Shown piece by piece: positions 32,943 to 40,703 of a stretch of DNA of 61,773 nt. The DNA lies in contig JBARRO010000161.1 in NCBI GenBank assembly GCA_049644265.1, positions 1-61,773 on the forward strand. The letters are read 5' to 3'. The first letter of the stretch is position 1, and the number at the start of each line of letters is the position of its first letter. Made by a program: the position numbers and the translations under genes. This DNA comes from JBARRO01 sp049644265 (GTDB taxonomy: Bacteria > Bacteroidota > Ignavibacteria > UBA10030). The notes beneath the pieces are model-generated. The model was not told where the DNA came from, did not search any database, and saw nothing but the letters and a program-made list of their open reading frames with translations.

Positions 32943-32977
32943 AACGAGCCGTCACGATGAAATGTGACGGCTTCGTT
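32943..32977. terminator. Bidirectional terminator between convergent genes
   Basis: A stem of about 13 bp (AACGA-GCCGTCAC with GTGACGGC-T-TCGTT, 32943-32955 and 32964-32977) around an 8-nt loop. It sits between the plus-strand SEC59-like gene and the minus-strand T9SS gene and can serve both. Confidence 0.6.
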
Positions 32978-32999
32978 GACCCAGAACCTTCCTGTATTG

Positions 33000-33446
33000 C
33001 TATTTCATGAGAGCCATCTTTAGAACTTTTGTGAATTCCTTTCCATTCTCACCAGCCACCAACAGATGCAAAAGGTAAGTACCGCTCGGCAGCCTTGACG
33101 CATCCCATTGCACAGCGTAGATCCCAGGCTCTTTCTGTCCGTTGACAAGATTGGCAACCTCCTGCCCGAGGATGTCGTAAACCTTCAAACTTACATTTCC
33201 ATTGACAGGAAGCTGATACTGGATTGTTGTGACAGGATTGAAAGGGTTCGGATAATTCTGAAAGCACTCGAAAGTTGTCGGGATTGCTGGTTTGCTGTCT
33301 GTAGCATGTTTCTCGAATTGACTCACAGGCATTTGACTTCCCCGAAAGCTCAACAGATCGTATTGTGCCAATGCGTATTCAAGGTCGTTGTCGCCGGCCG
33401 GGCTCAGAGAGTTGAGAGTTGTCGCCGCTTGCTCCACGTCTTTCAT
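33000..33446 (-). CDS. C-terminal fragment with T9SS type A sorting domain (3' part of a broken gene)
   Basis: 148 residues from the first ATG, but the same frame stays open upstream to a TAA at 33576-33578, where it joins the preceding gene in frame. The upstream reading (LYAGILSRQGKNEEALLELSRIQ) continues the TPR-like stretch that ends the neighbour, so this is the end of one protein, not a separate gene. The tail FECFQNYPNPFNPVTTIQY, VKVYDILGQEVANLV-type and SGTYLLHLLVAGENG elements form the T9SS sorting domain. Alone it has no signal peptide and could not be exported. Probable pseudogene part. Confidence 0.75.
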   Translation of the reverse strand: MKDVEQAATTLNSLSPAGDNDLEYALAQYDLLSFRGSQMPVSQFEKHATDSKPAIPTTFECFQNYPNPFNPVTTIQYQLPVNGNVSLKVYDILGQEVANLVNGQKEPGIYAVQWDASRLPSGTYLLHLLVAGENGKEFTKVLKMALMK

Positions 33447-33575
33447 ATTGTTGAGGGCAATATGGAAGCGCAGGTACTTGGCTGCTCGACCCAGGTCGGA
33501 ATCTTCTTGAATCCTGGATAATTCGAGTAGAGCTTCTTCGTTTTTCCCTTGTCTACTAAGAATGCCTGCATACAG

Positions 33576-35270
33576 TTACGCGCTGAGGGGGTACGTGTTC
33601 TTCGGCAATGACGAAAGCATTCCTTCGACGTCTTTGTCAAGGTTACTCCCATGTAGAGAGGCAATTCCCAGCAAGGCTTCGGTCGGGCTTTCATTGTTGG
33701 AAAGGGCATTCTTGAAACAATCGAATGCTCCGGAAAGGTTGCCCTGACGTCGAAGTCTCCTTCCTTCTTTAATCCAGGGTTGAGTGCTCAATGGATTCTG
33801 GGGTGTAGCTTGTGCAACACCATTTTGATCGGAGGAAGCTTGGAAACCCACGTCTGCGATTCGAGACCCCCCCGATCCGTCAGGCCAGGGATCATTTCCA
33901 AGTTCATCACCATTATCCAGATAGGACCCTGATCCAACATAGAACAGACCCGTACTATAAGGGTACCAGTAGTTGAACGCTGCATAGACTTGTGCGTTCG
34001 AATAAACGTACGCATGATAGTATATATTGTTGCGAATGCTGTTCATGTAGCCATTGTAATTATCGCAGAGATCGATCTGGGCATATGAGTAGACCATCAG
34101 GCCGTAGAGGCAGTTCCTGATTCTGTTGTTAACAGAGTGATACCCCGCATACTGGTCACCGAAATGTATTGATGCACCGTAAGAGCTTGCGACTCCCCAG
34201 TTGTAGCCATAAATATCATTGTGAAAAACATAGTTTCCCCAGCCGTTTGAATTCTCGTTATACAGGAGAGCTGCTCCGGAATTGTCTGATTTTGTTATCG
34301 TGTTGTACTGGGTGCCGATGGTTGAGTTGCTAACAATGATACCATGGTCGCGTTGAAAACTAAATGAGTTATTGGAAACGGTTCCCCTAGATCCCCAAGC
34401 GTTTATTCCGTTGATTGTGCTTTCTATGGTTGAGTTGGTAACGGAGAAACTCGGAACGTTGTTCGGCCTTATTTCAGTCCCATATTTCATGATGACATTA
34501 TCAAGACTAGAGCCCGATGCCCCGTTACCGTCCAAAACAATTGATCCCCAAGATCCATAACTTCCTGTACCCGAGGCAGTGGTAAACGTTACCTTACTGG
34601 AAGATGTGCCATTGGCGAGGAGGCTTCCATAGGAAAAGAGCGAGGTACCGCTTGAGAAGGCAACAACTGAACCGGGGGAAACTGTCAGTGTTGCGCCAGA
34701 ATTGACTGTCACATTGCCGACAACATTGTAGTATCCACTCCAAGTGGTATTCGATGTAATTGTGCCTGAAACCGATTGAGCCGCGGGAGAAAGGTTTATC
34801 TTGTATGGTGCAGAGCTCTCTGTTGTCCACATCGCAAGAGGAATTGCCCCACCGTCATAAGCGGACATTTGTGTTGTTGGACTAGAACCCGTGCCTAGGT
34901 CAGCAACCGGAGTCCAAGTTGAGCCGTTCTTTTCCCTCACTAATTCCCCAACATGTGAACTGCATTGGAATAGAACGATAACCTTGTTTGAAACCTCATC
35001 AAAACCAACAGAGGGCTTGCTTGGTACATGGGAGAGGTGGCTGAACTGAACATTCGATTGCCACTGCCCCGAGGTATTCCTTTCTGCAACGAAAACATAG
35101 GGTGTTGAACCGACTATTCCACTCCATGCAACCATTACTTGGCCAGTCGATGATACTGCGACCGATGGAATCCCGCCACTTGTTCCTGTCAGAGCAATGG
35201 GACTTGTTTCACCAACTATTTGATAGCTGCCATTCACGCTGAACTCCTTAGTATAATACGCCACTTCCAC
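33576..35270 (-). CDS. Beta-helix surface protein, middle part of a broken gene
   Basis: 564 residues from a GTG that overlaps the end of the upstream frame by 23 nt. The N-terminal ~130 residues continue the beta-propeller-like repeats (SGIPSVAVSSTGQVMVAWSG type). Residues ~170-430 are a right-handed parallel beta-helix (repeats such as NSTIESTINGINAWGS, HGIIVSNSTIGTQYNTITK), and the last ~60 are TPR-like (GRRLRRQGNLSGAFDCFKNAL). There is no signal peptide and no sorting domain: both are on the flanking fragments. Shift at about 35250-35270, stop TAA at 33576. Expression as an independent protein is doubtful. Confidence 0.7.
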   Translation of the reverse strand: MEVAYYTKEFSVNGSYQIVGETSPIALTGTSGGIPSVAVSSTGQVMVAWSGIVGSTPYVFVAERNTSGQWQSNVQFSHLSHVPSKPSVGFDEVSNKVIVLFQCSSHVGELVREKNGSTWTPVADLGTGSSPTTQMSAYDGGAIPLAMWTTESSAPYKINLSPAAQSVSGTITSNTTWSGYYNVVGNVTVNSGATLTVSPGSVVAFSSGTSLFSYGSLLANGTSSSKVTFTTASGTGSYGSWGSIVLDGNGASGSSLDNVIMKYGTEIRPNNVPSFSVTNSTIESTINGINAWGSRGTVSNNSFSFQRDHGIIVSNSTIGTQYNTITKSDNSGAALLYNENSNGWGNYVFHNDIYGYNWGVASSYGASIHFGDQYAGYHSVNNRIRNCLYGLMVYSYAQIDLCDNYNGYMNSIRNNIYYHAYVYSNAQVYAAFNYWYPYSTGLFYVGSGSYLDNGDELGNDPWPDGSGGSRIADVGFQASSDQNGVAQATPQNPLSTQPWIKEGRRLRRQGNLSGAFDCFKNALSNNESPTEALLGIASLHGSNLDKDVEGMLSSLPKNTYPLSA

Positions 35271-36933
35271 CCATGTAAGCGAGATTGAACACAGTATTTG
35301 CTGCTAAGGATGGCATTATGCAATCGTCGGCCCCGCTAAAAGAATACGTTGTCGTGTTAACACTTGGCTCGGGCCTGGCCAATATTTCACCGTTTCCTGT
35401 CCAAACAACCACCGCAGTTGTTGTCGTCCCAGCCACGACCGGGGTCGCATCCATGCCATAGGTCTCATATAAAGGTATCACCGATCCCCAAGTTGCTCCA
35501 TTGTCTGTGGACCGACGATAATAGGAAATTCGTGAGTGCCAAGGTGCAGAATCTTCGCCTTCCCAAGTCACGTGCACATTAACTACGCCACCAGGTCTCG
35601 TTACTGCGATTGAAGGATTCCTGAGTGAATATCCGTTGTAGTCTTGTCCAAACGCTATCCCGACTTCTGATGTCCAACTGCTTCCATCGTTGCGGGTATA
35701 CCAGATGGAACCCCCAGATTCATACACTGCGTGCTTTGAGCCTCCACTGTAGCTTGCGATTTTGCGCTGGTTGTTTCCCGCGGTAGCGGCTGAATTGGAA
35801 GAAGCAAGGTGGGCTTTGTATGAGGCAGTTAAGGTAGTGTTGTCTGATGGAGCGTATTCGCGCGGATTTGATGTCACGCCATCGGACCAACGGGAGAATC
35901 GATAATCCCGATTATTGATTGTTTGCTGAGATGGCGCTGACACCGAGCCAGTGTTTTGTTCCACAATTTGAGTTACAACTCCCGCCGAAACATTTCCATC
36001 GAATTCCGTCTCGTCGCTCCGGCTTATCCTATAGTTCTTCCGCAGATTCGCTGTGTAGACTGCCGTCGCGTCTGTCTCTTCAGCATTGAAGCTATACGTC
36101 TGAGACGTGCTCCTCTGAATTGGTGAACCTCCTCCAATCTGTCTCACCCAATTGCTAGTCGAAATTGGGGCATAGTTGTTCCAGACTCGGTCATAGTCAT
36201 TGGGGTCCTGCTGCGCACTTGCCGTGAGGGCGAACGCATCTCCAAGTTTTGTGTCTGCCTTTGTGTAAGGAACACCGGCTGATGGATTGTTTATCCCAGG
36301 GGCCACAATCCCCATCGTTCCCGCCGTGAAATTGTTCTGGAATGTAATCGGGAAGAGTTGATAATACCCGACAGTTATGGAGAGACTTAACTGAGCTTTA
36401 GAGGTCCCATAATCTTCAACGTTTGAATACCCTCCGAAGACTATACGTCCGATCGCAAGCCGAGATAGGACGGTTTGCGTTATCACAGTTCTACCCGTGT
36501 CCGTATATTTATGATTTGCTGTTTGGCTTCCAGTAATTGCCAAGTTAAACGACGGTTCTCCCCATGATGTCGGATTGACGGTCTCGTCCAAAAGGTTCAC
36601 ACGTGTAAAATAGTATACTTCGCCGTTGTCGGTCCCGCTATAATTCGAAACGACACTTGTAAGTGTTGCGCTTTCGATTACGGCGTCCGAGGGAATAGAC
36701 GACAAGTCAAATTTGTACAACGACCTCCACACATCATGTTCGGTTGGATTGGTGAAAAGCTGGTGGCCAATTGACCCAGAACTGGCTTCATAATATGCGT
36801 ATGGATTGGGTGGCACCGATACTCGAATGGTCTTGTAAACCGTCGAAGACAAATCGACTGACTTATGAAACTGTGCGATCGCTTTGCCAGAAAGGAGGAT
36901 GACACAGGCTGCGAAAAGGTTCAACGTTTTCAT
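35248..36933 (-). CDS. N-terminal part of a large exported surface protein (broken by frameshift)
   Basis: 561 residues with a clear signal peptide (MKTLNLFAACVILLSGKAIAQ). A ~170-residue jelly-roll-type domain follows (WRSLYKFDLSSIPSDAVIESATL). Later come SRWSDGVTSNPREYAP (Listeria-type InlB-like or PA-rich repeat) and propeller-like sequence (YESGGSIWYTRNDGSSWTSEV, WGSVIPLYETYG). The frame ends at 35248, and the homologous continuation resumes in another frame from 35270 (EVAYYTKEFSVNGS). The intact ancestor would be about 1,310 residues with a T9SS domain. A ribosome-binding site (GTAGGAGC) precedes the ATG. Confidence 0.75.
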   Translation of the reverse strand: MKTLNLFAACVILLSGKAIAQFHKSVDLSSTVYKTIRVSVPPNPYAYYEASSGSIGHQLFTNPTEHDVWRSLYKFDLSSIPSDAVIESATLTSVVSNYSGTDNGEVYYFTRVNLLDETVNPTSWGEPSFNLAITGSQTANHKYTDTGRTVITQTVLSRLAIGRIVFGGYSNVEDYGTSKAQLSLSITVGYYQLFPITFQNNFTAGTMGIVAPGINNPSAGVPYTKADTKLGDAFALTASAQQDPNDYDRVWNNYAPISTSNWVRQIGGGSPIQRSTSQTYSFNAEETDATAVYTANLRKNYRISRSDETEFDGNVSAGVVTQIVEQNTGSVSAPSQQTINNRDYRFSRWSDGVTSNPREYAPSDNTTLTASYKAHLASSNSAATAGNNQRKIASYSGGSKHAVYESGGSIWYTRNDGSSWTSEVGIAFGQDYNGYSLRNPSIAVTRPGGVVNVHVTWEGEDSAPWHSRISYYRRSTDNGATWGSVIPLYETYGMDATPVVAGTTTTAVVVWTGNGEILARPEPSVNTTTYSFSGADDCIMPSLAANTVFNLAYMGGSGVLY

Positions 36934-37221
36934 TGTTAAGTGCTCCTACATTTGAGATCATTTGATAGCGAAAGTGAGGCAATCATACTCAGGAAACCAG
37001 TTGGAAATTGTTGCCGGAAGCAGTACATTTTCATGAAGTGTCTATGCCGATCCCCTCCTTTCTCGAAGCGAGTAAGTCACAGGCAAGCAAAAAGGCGGAG
37101 GTCTCCCCCGCGAGGGGAAGGATAGATGAGCTTGGCCGCTCTACCGCCCCGATTGATTGGGACGGAGCCGTCTTTTGTTTGCCGTTACGGGCGTGGCGCC
37201 GAAATCGTCACGCCCTGTTTA
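36934..37221. other. Spacer with shared AGGAGGGGATC motif and small hairpins
   Basis: About 290 bases. They hold a small leader ORF (36936-37034) and, on the minus strand, AGGAGGGGATC (37049-37059), the same 11 nt found before the leader ORF at 39656. Two hairpins are visible: GGGCGTG/CACGCCC at 37189-37213 and GACGG/CCGTC near 37160-37172. Both lie downstream of the lipoprotein gene at 37222 and may act as its terminator, though no T-run follows. Confidence 0.4.
36936..37034 (-). CDS. Candidate leader ORF (32 aa) ending at the surface-protein start
   Basis: ATG at 37034 opens a 32-codon frame (MKMYCFRQQFPTGFLSMIAS...) whose TAA stop lies 2 nt before the ATG of the exported protein. Spacing to the AGGAGG motif upstream is too long (19 nt) for a standard ribosome-binding site, so translation is uncertain. 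It is reported because two further genes in the block show the same layout. Confidence 0.25.
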   Translation of the reverse strand: MKMYCFRQQFPTGFLSMIASLSLSNDLKCRST

Positions 37222-38250
37222 TTACTGCAAGTAGCCGCGATAAACCAGATTCAATCTTTGCGTCAAATCAAACGCTATGACAAATACCGCATTGTCGAAT
37301 ACTTCGCTCCCATCGATCCTGGTAGTTGAGACAGAAAACCTGTAAAGATACTGCACGTCGGTTCCATCATAGTGAGCTATTCCGTCGGGTCCACCGATGA
37401 CGATGTCCTTTGTATTTCTCGCATTAATGACGTTACCAGAGGCAAGGGTGACAATTCCTTGTTCATTCTTACCATCATAGAAACTTAGTTTTCTTCCCCT
37501 CGCGATAATGATCCCGTTTTGGATGGGCGTGAAACTTCCGACCTCCGATGCACTTTCTAGCCCAGAGTATATTTCTTTAAGACTAGTTCCATTGAATTCG
37601 AATATCTTGCTGGAGTCTGGCACCGACCCATCAGGGATGTGGGCTGAACCTAATATGAGCGCACGGCCTTGAGCGTAAAATCTTATTCGAGCTAGTGTGC
37701 AATGAGCATCTATTGTGGCGACTCGTGACCACGAATTGCCGTCGAAATGATGAATCAAGGAGTGCAAGTTCTGTCCGTTATCGAAGAAAGTCCCTACAGC
37801 GTACATATTGTTTGGCGAATCACCATCAATGTCTTCGAGAGAAACATAATAGTTGCTGTCAACCGTTACTCTTGATTGTGCCTGCCATTGGTTTCCATCA
37901 AAGTGCCAAATATCTCCCTGTGACCCAACGCTCCATCCGTTATTTGACGCAACCACCCGAACTCTTTGTGGGGAGAACGGCCTGTTGATTCCATCCGTTG
38001 ACCAAGATATTCCATTGAAGTGAAAAAACGTCTGTCGATAATCTCCCGGTATTGTTACGGCCCAAAGATCCGTGGATGATATGCCATCAATGCCACTTAT
38101 GATGTTTTCTGGTGTCCTAATTGTATCCACGAACCAAGTGTAGTCCCGTCGTCCGGGTTTAATGTCGTCTACCGGACCAGTGCCCTCGTCGCAATTGGAA
38201 CATGAAAGGACGTAAAGTGCTAATAAAGCCAAAGGAATCGGTTTACTCAT
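37222..38250 (-). CDS. Putative lipoprotein, beta-propeller type, paralogue 1
   Basis: 342 residues. The lipobox is LYVLSC (then SNCDEG). The mature part starts with PGRRDYTWFVDTIRTPENIISGIDGIS and continues with short 'IWHFDGNQW', 'SLIHHFDGNSWSRV', 'GIAHYDGTDVQYLYR'-type repeats, which suggests a propeller of ~45-residue blades. It is a paralogue of the next lipoprotein (both carry [YF]TW-x-[VI]DT after the Cys-rich start). No function is known. Its start overlaps the stop of a small upstream ORF by an ATGA. Confidence 0.8.
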   Translation of the reverse strand: MSKPIPLALLALYVLSCSNCDEGTGPVDDIKPGRRDYTWFVDTIRTPENIISGIDGISSTDLWAVTIPGDYRQTFFHFNGISWSTDGINRPFSPQRVRVVASNNGWSVGSQGDIWHFDGNQWQAQSRVTVDSNYYVSLEDIDGDSPNNMYAVGTFFDNGQNLHSLIHHFDGNSWSRVATIDAHCTLARIRFYAQGRALILGSAHIPDGSVPDSSKIFEFNGTSLKEIYSGLESASEVGSFTPIQNGIIIARGRKLSFYDGKNEQGIVTLASGNVINARNTKDIVIGGPDGIAHYDGTDVQYLYRFSVSTTRIDGSEVFDNAVFVIAFDLTQRLNLVYRGYLQ

Positions 38251-38405
38251 CGTCTAACCTTCTCGTTGTTCAATAGAACCGAACGACGTAACACAGACTT
38301 GTCGTTAACAACACGGTGAGACCTACTGGAAGAACAGCGGACGTTACGAGGTAACTGTGCAGTATCGTGCGTGACGCGAGCTCTGATGAGATTGAGGTAT
38401 TGCAT
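38247..38405 (-). CDS. Candidate leader ORF (52 aa), overlapping the lipoprotein start
   Basis: ATG at 38405 follows a perfect ribosome-binding site (AAGGAGGTGGCT, then ATG). The 52-codon frame (MQYLNLIRARVTHD...) ends in TGA at 38247-38249, which overlaps the lipoprotein ATG (ATGA). The product is basic and has no membrane segment. The combination of strong initiation signal and exact overlap suggests translational coupling. The peptide may matter less than its translation. Confidence 0.4.
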   Translation of the reverse strand: MQYLNLIRARVTHDTAQLPRNVRCSSSRSHRVVNDKSVLRRSVLLNNEKVRR

Positions 38406-38451
38406 AGCCACCTCCTTGTGTTCGTAGCACAGCGGCGATTTTATTTGTTTT

Positions 38452-39543
38452 TCAAATCATTCGCCTCCTTCCGAGGATAGCAATGGCTTTCGGGCCAGTC
38501 AGTCCCACAGTTATGATGAGATTGCCTTTGATTGCGAGTCGACCAACAGTGCCGCTACTGAACGGGACAACATTGTTATAATTGTGCCACGAATTTCCGT
38601 TGAAATGAGCGATCTCAAAGAAACTACCCGCCACAAAGACGTCGTTCACCCCTGCACCACGAACTCCTCCTGACAGATAGTTTGTAACTACTCCGCTCGG
38701 AAAACGGCTCCAAAGCTTGTCACTCAAAGACTGTTTCTCGTGGATGCCTGCTCCGACAGCATAATAATGTTTACCCGGATCAAACCAAATCCCATAAAGA
38801 CTGTTTGCCAGTCCGCTGTCCGATAGGGCTGATACCGAGGTGCCTTGAATACTTAGAAGTCTCTTTTCCGCGTCGTTCGATGCAACTGCAAGAATTTCAT
38901 TCCCTGAACCGTAGATGTCTCGAATATCCAGTGTTGTCCCGCTCTCGAGCTTCTGCCACGCTGTCGCGTTGAAATGAACGATGGTACCCGCCCCGCCAAC
39001 TCCGTACAAATTTGTACTTGAGATCCCCCACAGTTTTTCGACAGTTGCGTTTGGATCTGCCAAGGTTAGACGATTAAATGAAAACTCGGTGAGTGAATCT
39101 CTCCCATTCCAGTGAAAGATACTTCCGGGCGCAAGCCACACATCCATCGCGTTAGGTGCGAAAACACCTTTTACAGACACCAGTGGAGCGATATAATCGT
39201 TACCTTGGGAATCCCTACCTCTGTAATAGAGTTTAATCGGTTTCCAATTTAGTCCATTCCACTTTGCAAGGCAGTAAGGAGTTGGTTCAACCTGCCCCGA
39301 CGAATCCTTGATGTAAATCTCTCCCACAGCGTACACGAGTGTGTCATTGATTATTGCCACATCATGCAGGGCGCTGCTTGCGCCATCCCCAAGTGTGTCG
39401 ATGGTCCAGGTAAATTCATGACTCGTCGTATCCGGTCCCGTCGGAGGACACGTCGCACACGGCTCGTCTTTGCGACAAGAGCTGAAAATCTGCATCGAAC
39501 CAGCGAGAAGAATTACCGCAACGGTCAACCTAGAACGTTTCAT
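38452..39543 (-). CDS. Putative lipoprotein, beta-propeller type, paralogue 2
   Basis: 363 residues with a signal peptide and lipobox (QIFSSC, then RKDEPCATCPPTGPD; three Cys in the first 15 mature residues). HEFTWTIDTLGDG starts the domain, followed by repeated short blades (HDVAIINDTLVYAVGEIY, GISSTNLYGVGGAGTIVHFNATAW, DVFVAGSFFEIAHFNGNSW). It resembles the upstream-numbered paralogue at 37222. It has no sorting domain, so anchorage is by lipid. AAGGAG precedes the ATG, which also overlaps a leader ORF stop (ATGA). Function unknown. Confidence 0.8.
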   Translation of the reverse strand: MKRSRLTVAVILLAGSMQIFSSCRKDEPCATCPPTGPDTTSHEFTWTIDTLGDGASSALHDVAIINDTLVYAVGEIYIKDSSGQVEPTPYCLAKWNGLNWKPIKLYYRGRDSQGNDYIAPLVSVKGVFAPNAMDVWLAPGSIFHWNGRDSLTEFSFNRLTLADPNATVEKLWGISSTNLYGVGGAGTIVHFNATAWQKLESGTTLDIRDIYGSGNEILAVASNDAEKRLLSIQGTSVSALSDSGLANSLYGIWFDPGKHYYAVGAGIHEKQSLSDKLWSRFPSGVVTNYLSGGVRGAGVNDVFVAGSFFEIAHFNGNSWHNYNNVVPFSSGTVGRLAIKGNLIITVGLTGPKAIAILGRRRMI

Positions 39544-39656
39544 ACATACTCCTTATGATTTGAAATCCATTTAAGAGTATGCAAAATGGCGCATCCTTTC
39601 AACCCGGCTTGTTGGTGGTCACAACAGGAGAGATTATCGGAATAGGCGTAAGGCAT
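39540..39656 (-). CDS. Candidate leader ORF (38 aa), overlapping the lipoprotein start
   Basis: ATG at 39656 is preceded by AGGAGGGGATC, a strong ribosome-binding site. The 38-codon frame (MPYAYSDNLSCCDHQQAG...) ends in TGA at 39540-39542, overlapping the ATG of the lipoprotein (ATGA). The product has three Cys and no membrane span. A hairpin (39667-39695) directly abuts the ribosome-binding site. Translation is likely; a peptide function is not shown. Confidence 0.4.
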   Translation of the reverse strand: MPYAYSDNLSCCDHQQAGLKGCAILHTLKWISNHKEYV

Positions 39657-39695
39657 GATCCCCTCCTGAGCCCAGGTCCGCCCAAACCTGGCTCA
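39657..39695 (-). promoter_or_regulatory. Hairpin abutting a strong ribosome-binding site
   Basis: On the minus strand an inverted repeat (TGAGCCAGGT, then ACCTGGGCTCA with one extra base; 39667-39695) ends at the first base of AGGAGGGGATC (39657-39667), which precedes the leader ORF. Such placement is typical for translational control, for example by a protein or ligand that stabilises the hairpin. The upstream stretch 39696-39961 shows no gene or other signal. Confidence 0.4.
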
Positions 39696-39961
39696 ATGGT
39701 TGTGACTCTGAGAATCTGAAAAAAAAAGATCAACTCTTAAGTTGGGGAGATTCCCGCAAATTGGAAAAAATGGGGTTAGTCAGGAAGGAATCCCCCTCGA
39801 GGATTCTAACGTGTTAAGGAAACAATAATCGTGCCCATCCATCTCACAAAATCTCTGCTGAAATCCTACTTCTCGTTTCCTATTCTCGCAGAATTCTCAA
39901 TTGTAGTTCGCACGGATGAAAGAAATGCTGTCAACTTTGAAACAAGAGCCTTAACATCGAA

Positions 39962-40525
39962 TCACCACGAAACCGCAATCGTTTTGATTCCTGCCTGTCC
40001 GTCGTCGAACTTCACAAAACCGTGTTCCCTCGCGAACACGACGAGGTCCACCATCACCTGGACATCCTGCTGACAGTACTCCGCAATCAGTTCTATCTTC
40101 CCTTCCTTCCACCATCGTAAAGCGGTCAAACCGTCCGCAGATTTTCCTTTTCCGAGCGTTGCCCGTGCGAGTGAATCGAGTCCGAGTCTCCGCCCGATCC
40201 TCTGTTTGAGGTCCACGAGCAAGTCGAACGAGCGCTGCGCAACGGGATACACGTTACCGTAGTAGCTCAACACCCTCGTGTCGAATCCATCCCCATTAAA
40301 GCTGATGATTCTCCGAAACTTCGCGAGGTAATGAATAAGCGCAGGCACCGAGGCCTCGTCCCAACGTTTGAATCCATCCTCCTGGCACCACGTAACTGCG
40401 ACGGAGACACGCATCCGGTGGATGTTATTCCATCCGCCAACTTCGTTTGCGGAGAGCTGAGTTTCGATATCGTAGTAAACTTCGGAGGGAGTGGAGAAAA
40501 GCTCGAGTTGGAATGAGGTGGTCAC
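39962..40525 (-). CDS. DEDD-type 3'-5' exonuclease domain protein (RNase H-like)
   Basis: 187 residues. Exonuclease motifs are visible: EVYYDIETQ (Exo I, Asp and Glu), IISFNGDGFDTRVL (Exo II) and AEYCQQDVQVMVDLV (Exo III, YxxxD). This matches the small PolB-exonuclease-like/YprB family that acts as a DnaQ-like nuclease. The substrate (DNA or RNA) is not indicated. GTG start at 40525. It is downstream of the cstA gene after a 178-bp spacer. Confidence 0.82.
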   Translation of the reverse strand: MTTSFQLELFSTPSEVYYDIETQLSANEVGGWNNIHRMRVSVAVTWCQEDGFKRWDEASVPALIHYLAKFRRIISFNGDGFDTRVLSYYGNVYPVAQRSFDLLVDLKQRIGRRLGLDSLARATLGKGKSADGLTALRWWKEGKIELIAEYCQQDVQVMVDLVVFAREHGFVKFDDGQAGIKTIAVSW

Positions 40526-40703
40526 TCAGGTGAATTGGTTAGATACATGTGGGAAAAGCAATATCGAATAATGAATATTGAACAAGGAATGTAGAAGTGT
40601 CGGCAAGTTTGGAGTCGGCCCCATTGTTTTTTCAACCGCAGAGCACGCCGAGAACGCAGAGAGAGGATCTACTCTTAACCTTAACCTGAACCCTAACCTG
40701 CCT
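40526..40703. repeat. Spacer with CGCAGAG-type low-complexity run
   Basis: About 180 bases without a gene. A run near 40638-40665 (AACCGCAGAGCACGCCGAGAACGCAGAG) resembles the inverted repeat at 27.79 kb. Next to it lies CTTAACCTTAACCTGAACCCTAACC, a short tandem unit. No terminator was seen. Confidence 0.45.

Noticed and set aside
33443..33709. Minus-strand 88-codon frame between the surface-protein fragments
   Set aside because: It is out of frame with both flanking fragments, has no domain or export signal, and overlaps the in-frame continuation that matches TPR sequence.
39831..40073. Plus-strand frame (80 codons) overlapping the exonuclease gene
   Set aside because: Its second half is the antisense of a well-supported exonuclease gene; there is no ribosome-binding site and no recognisable domain.
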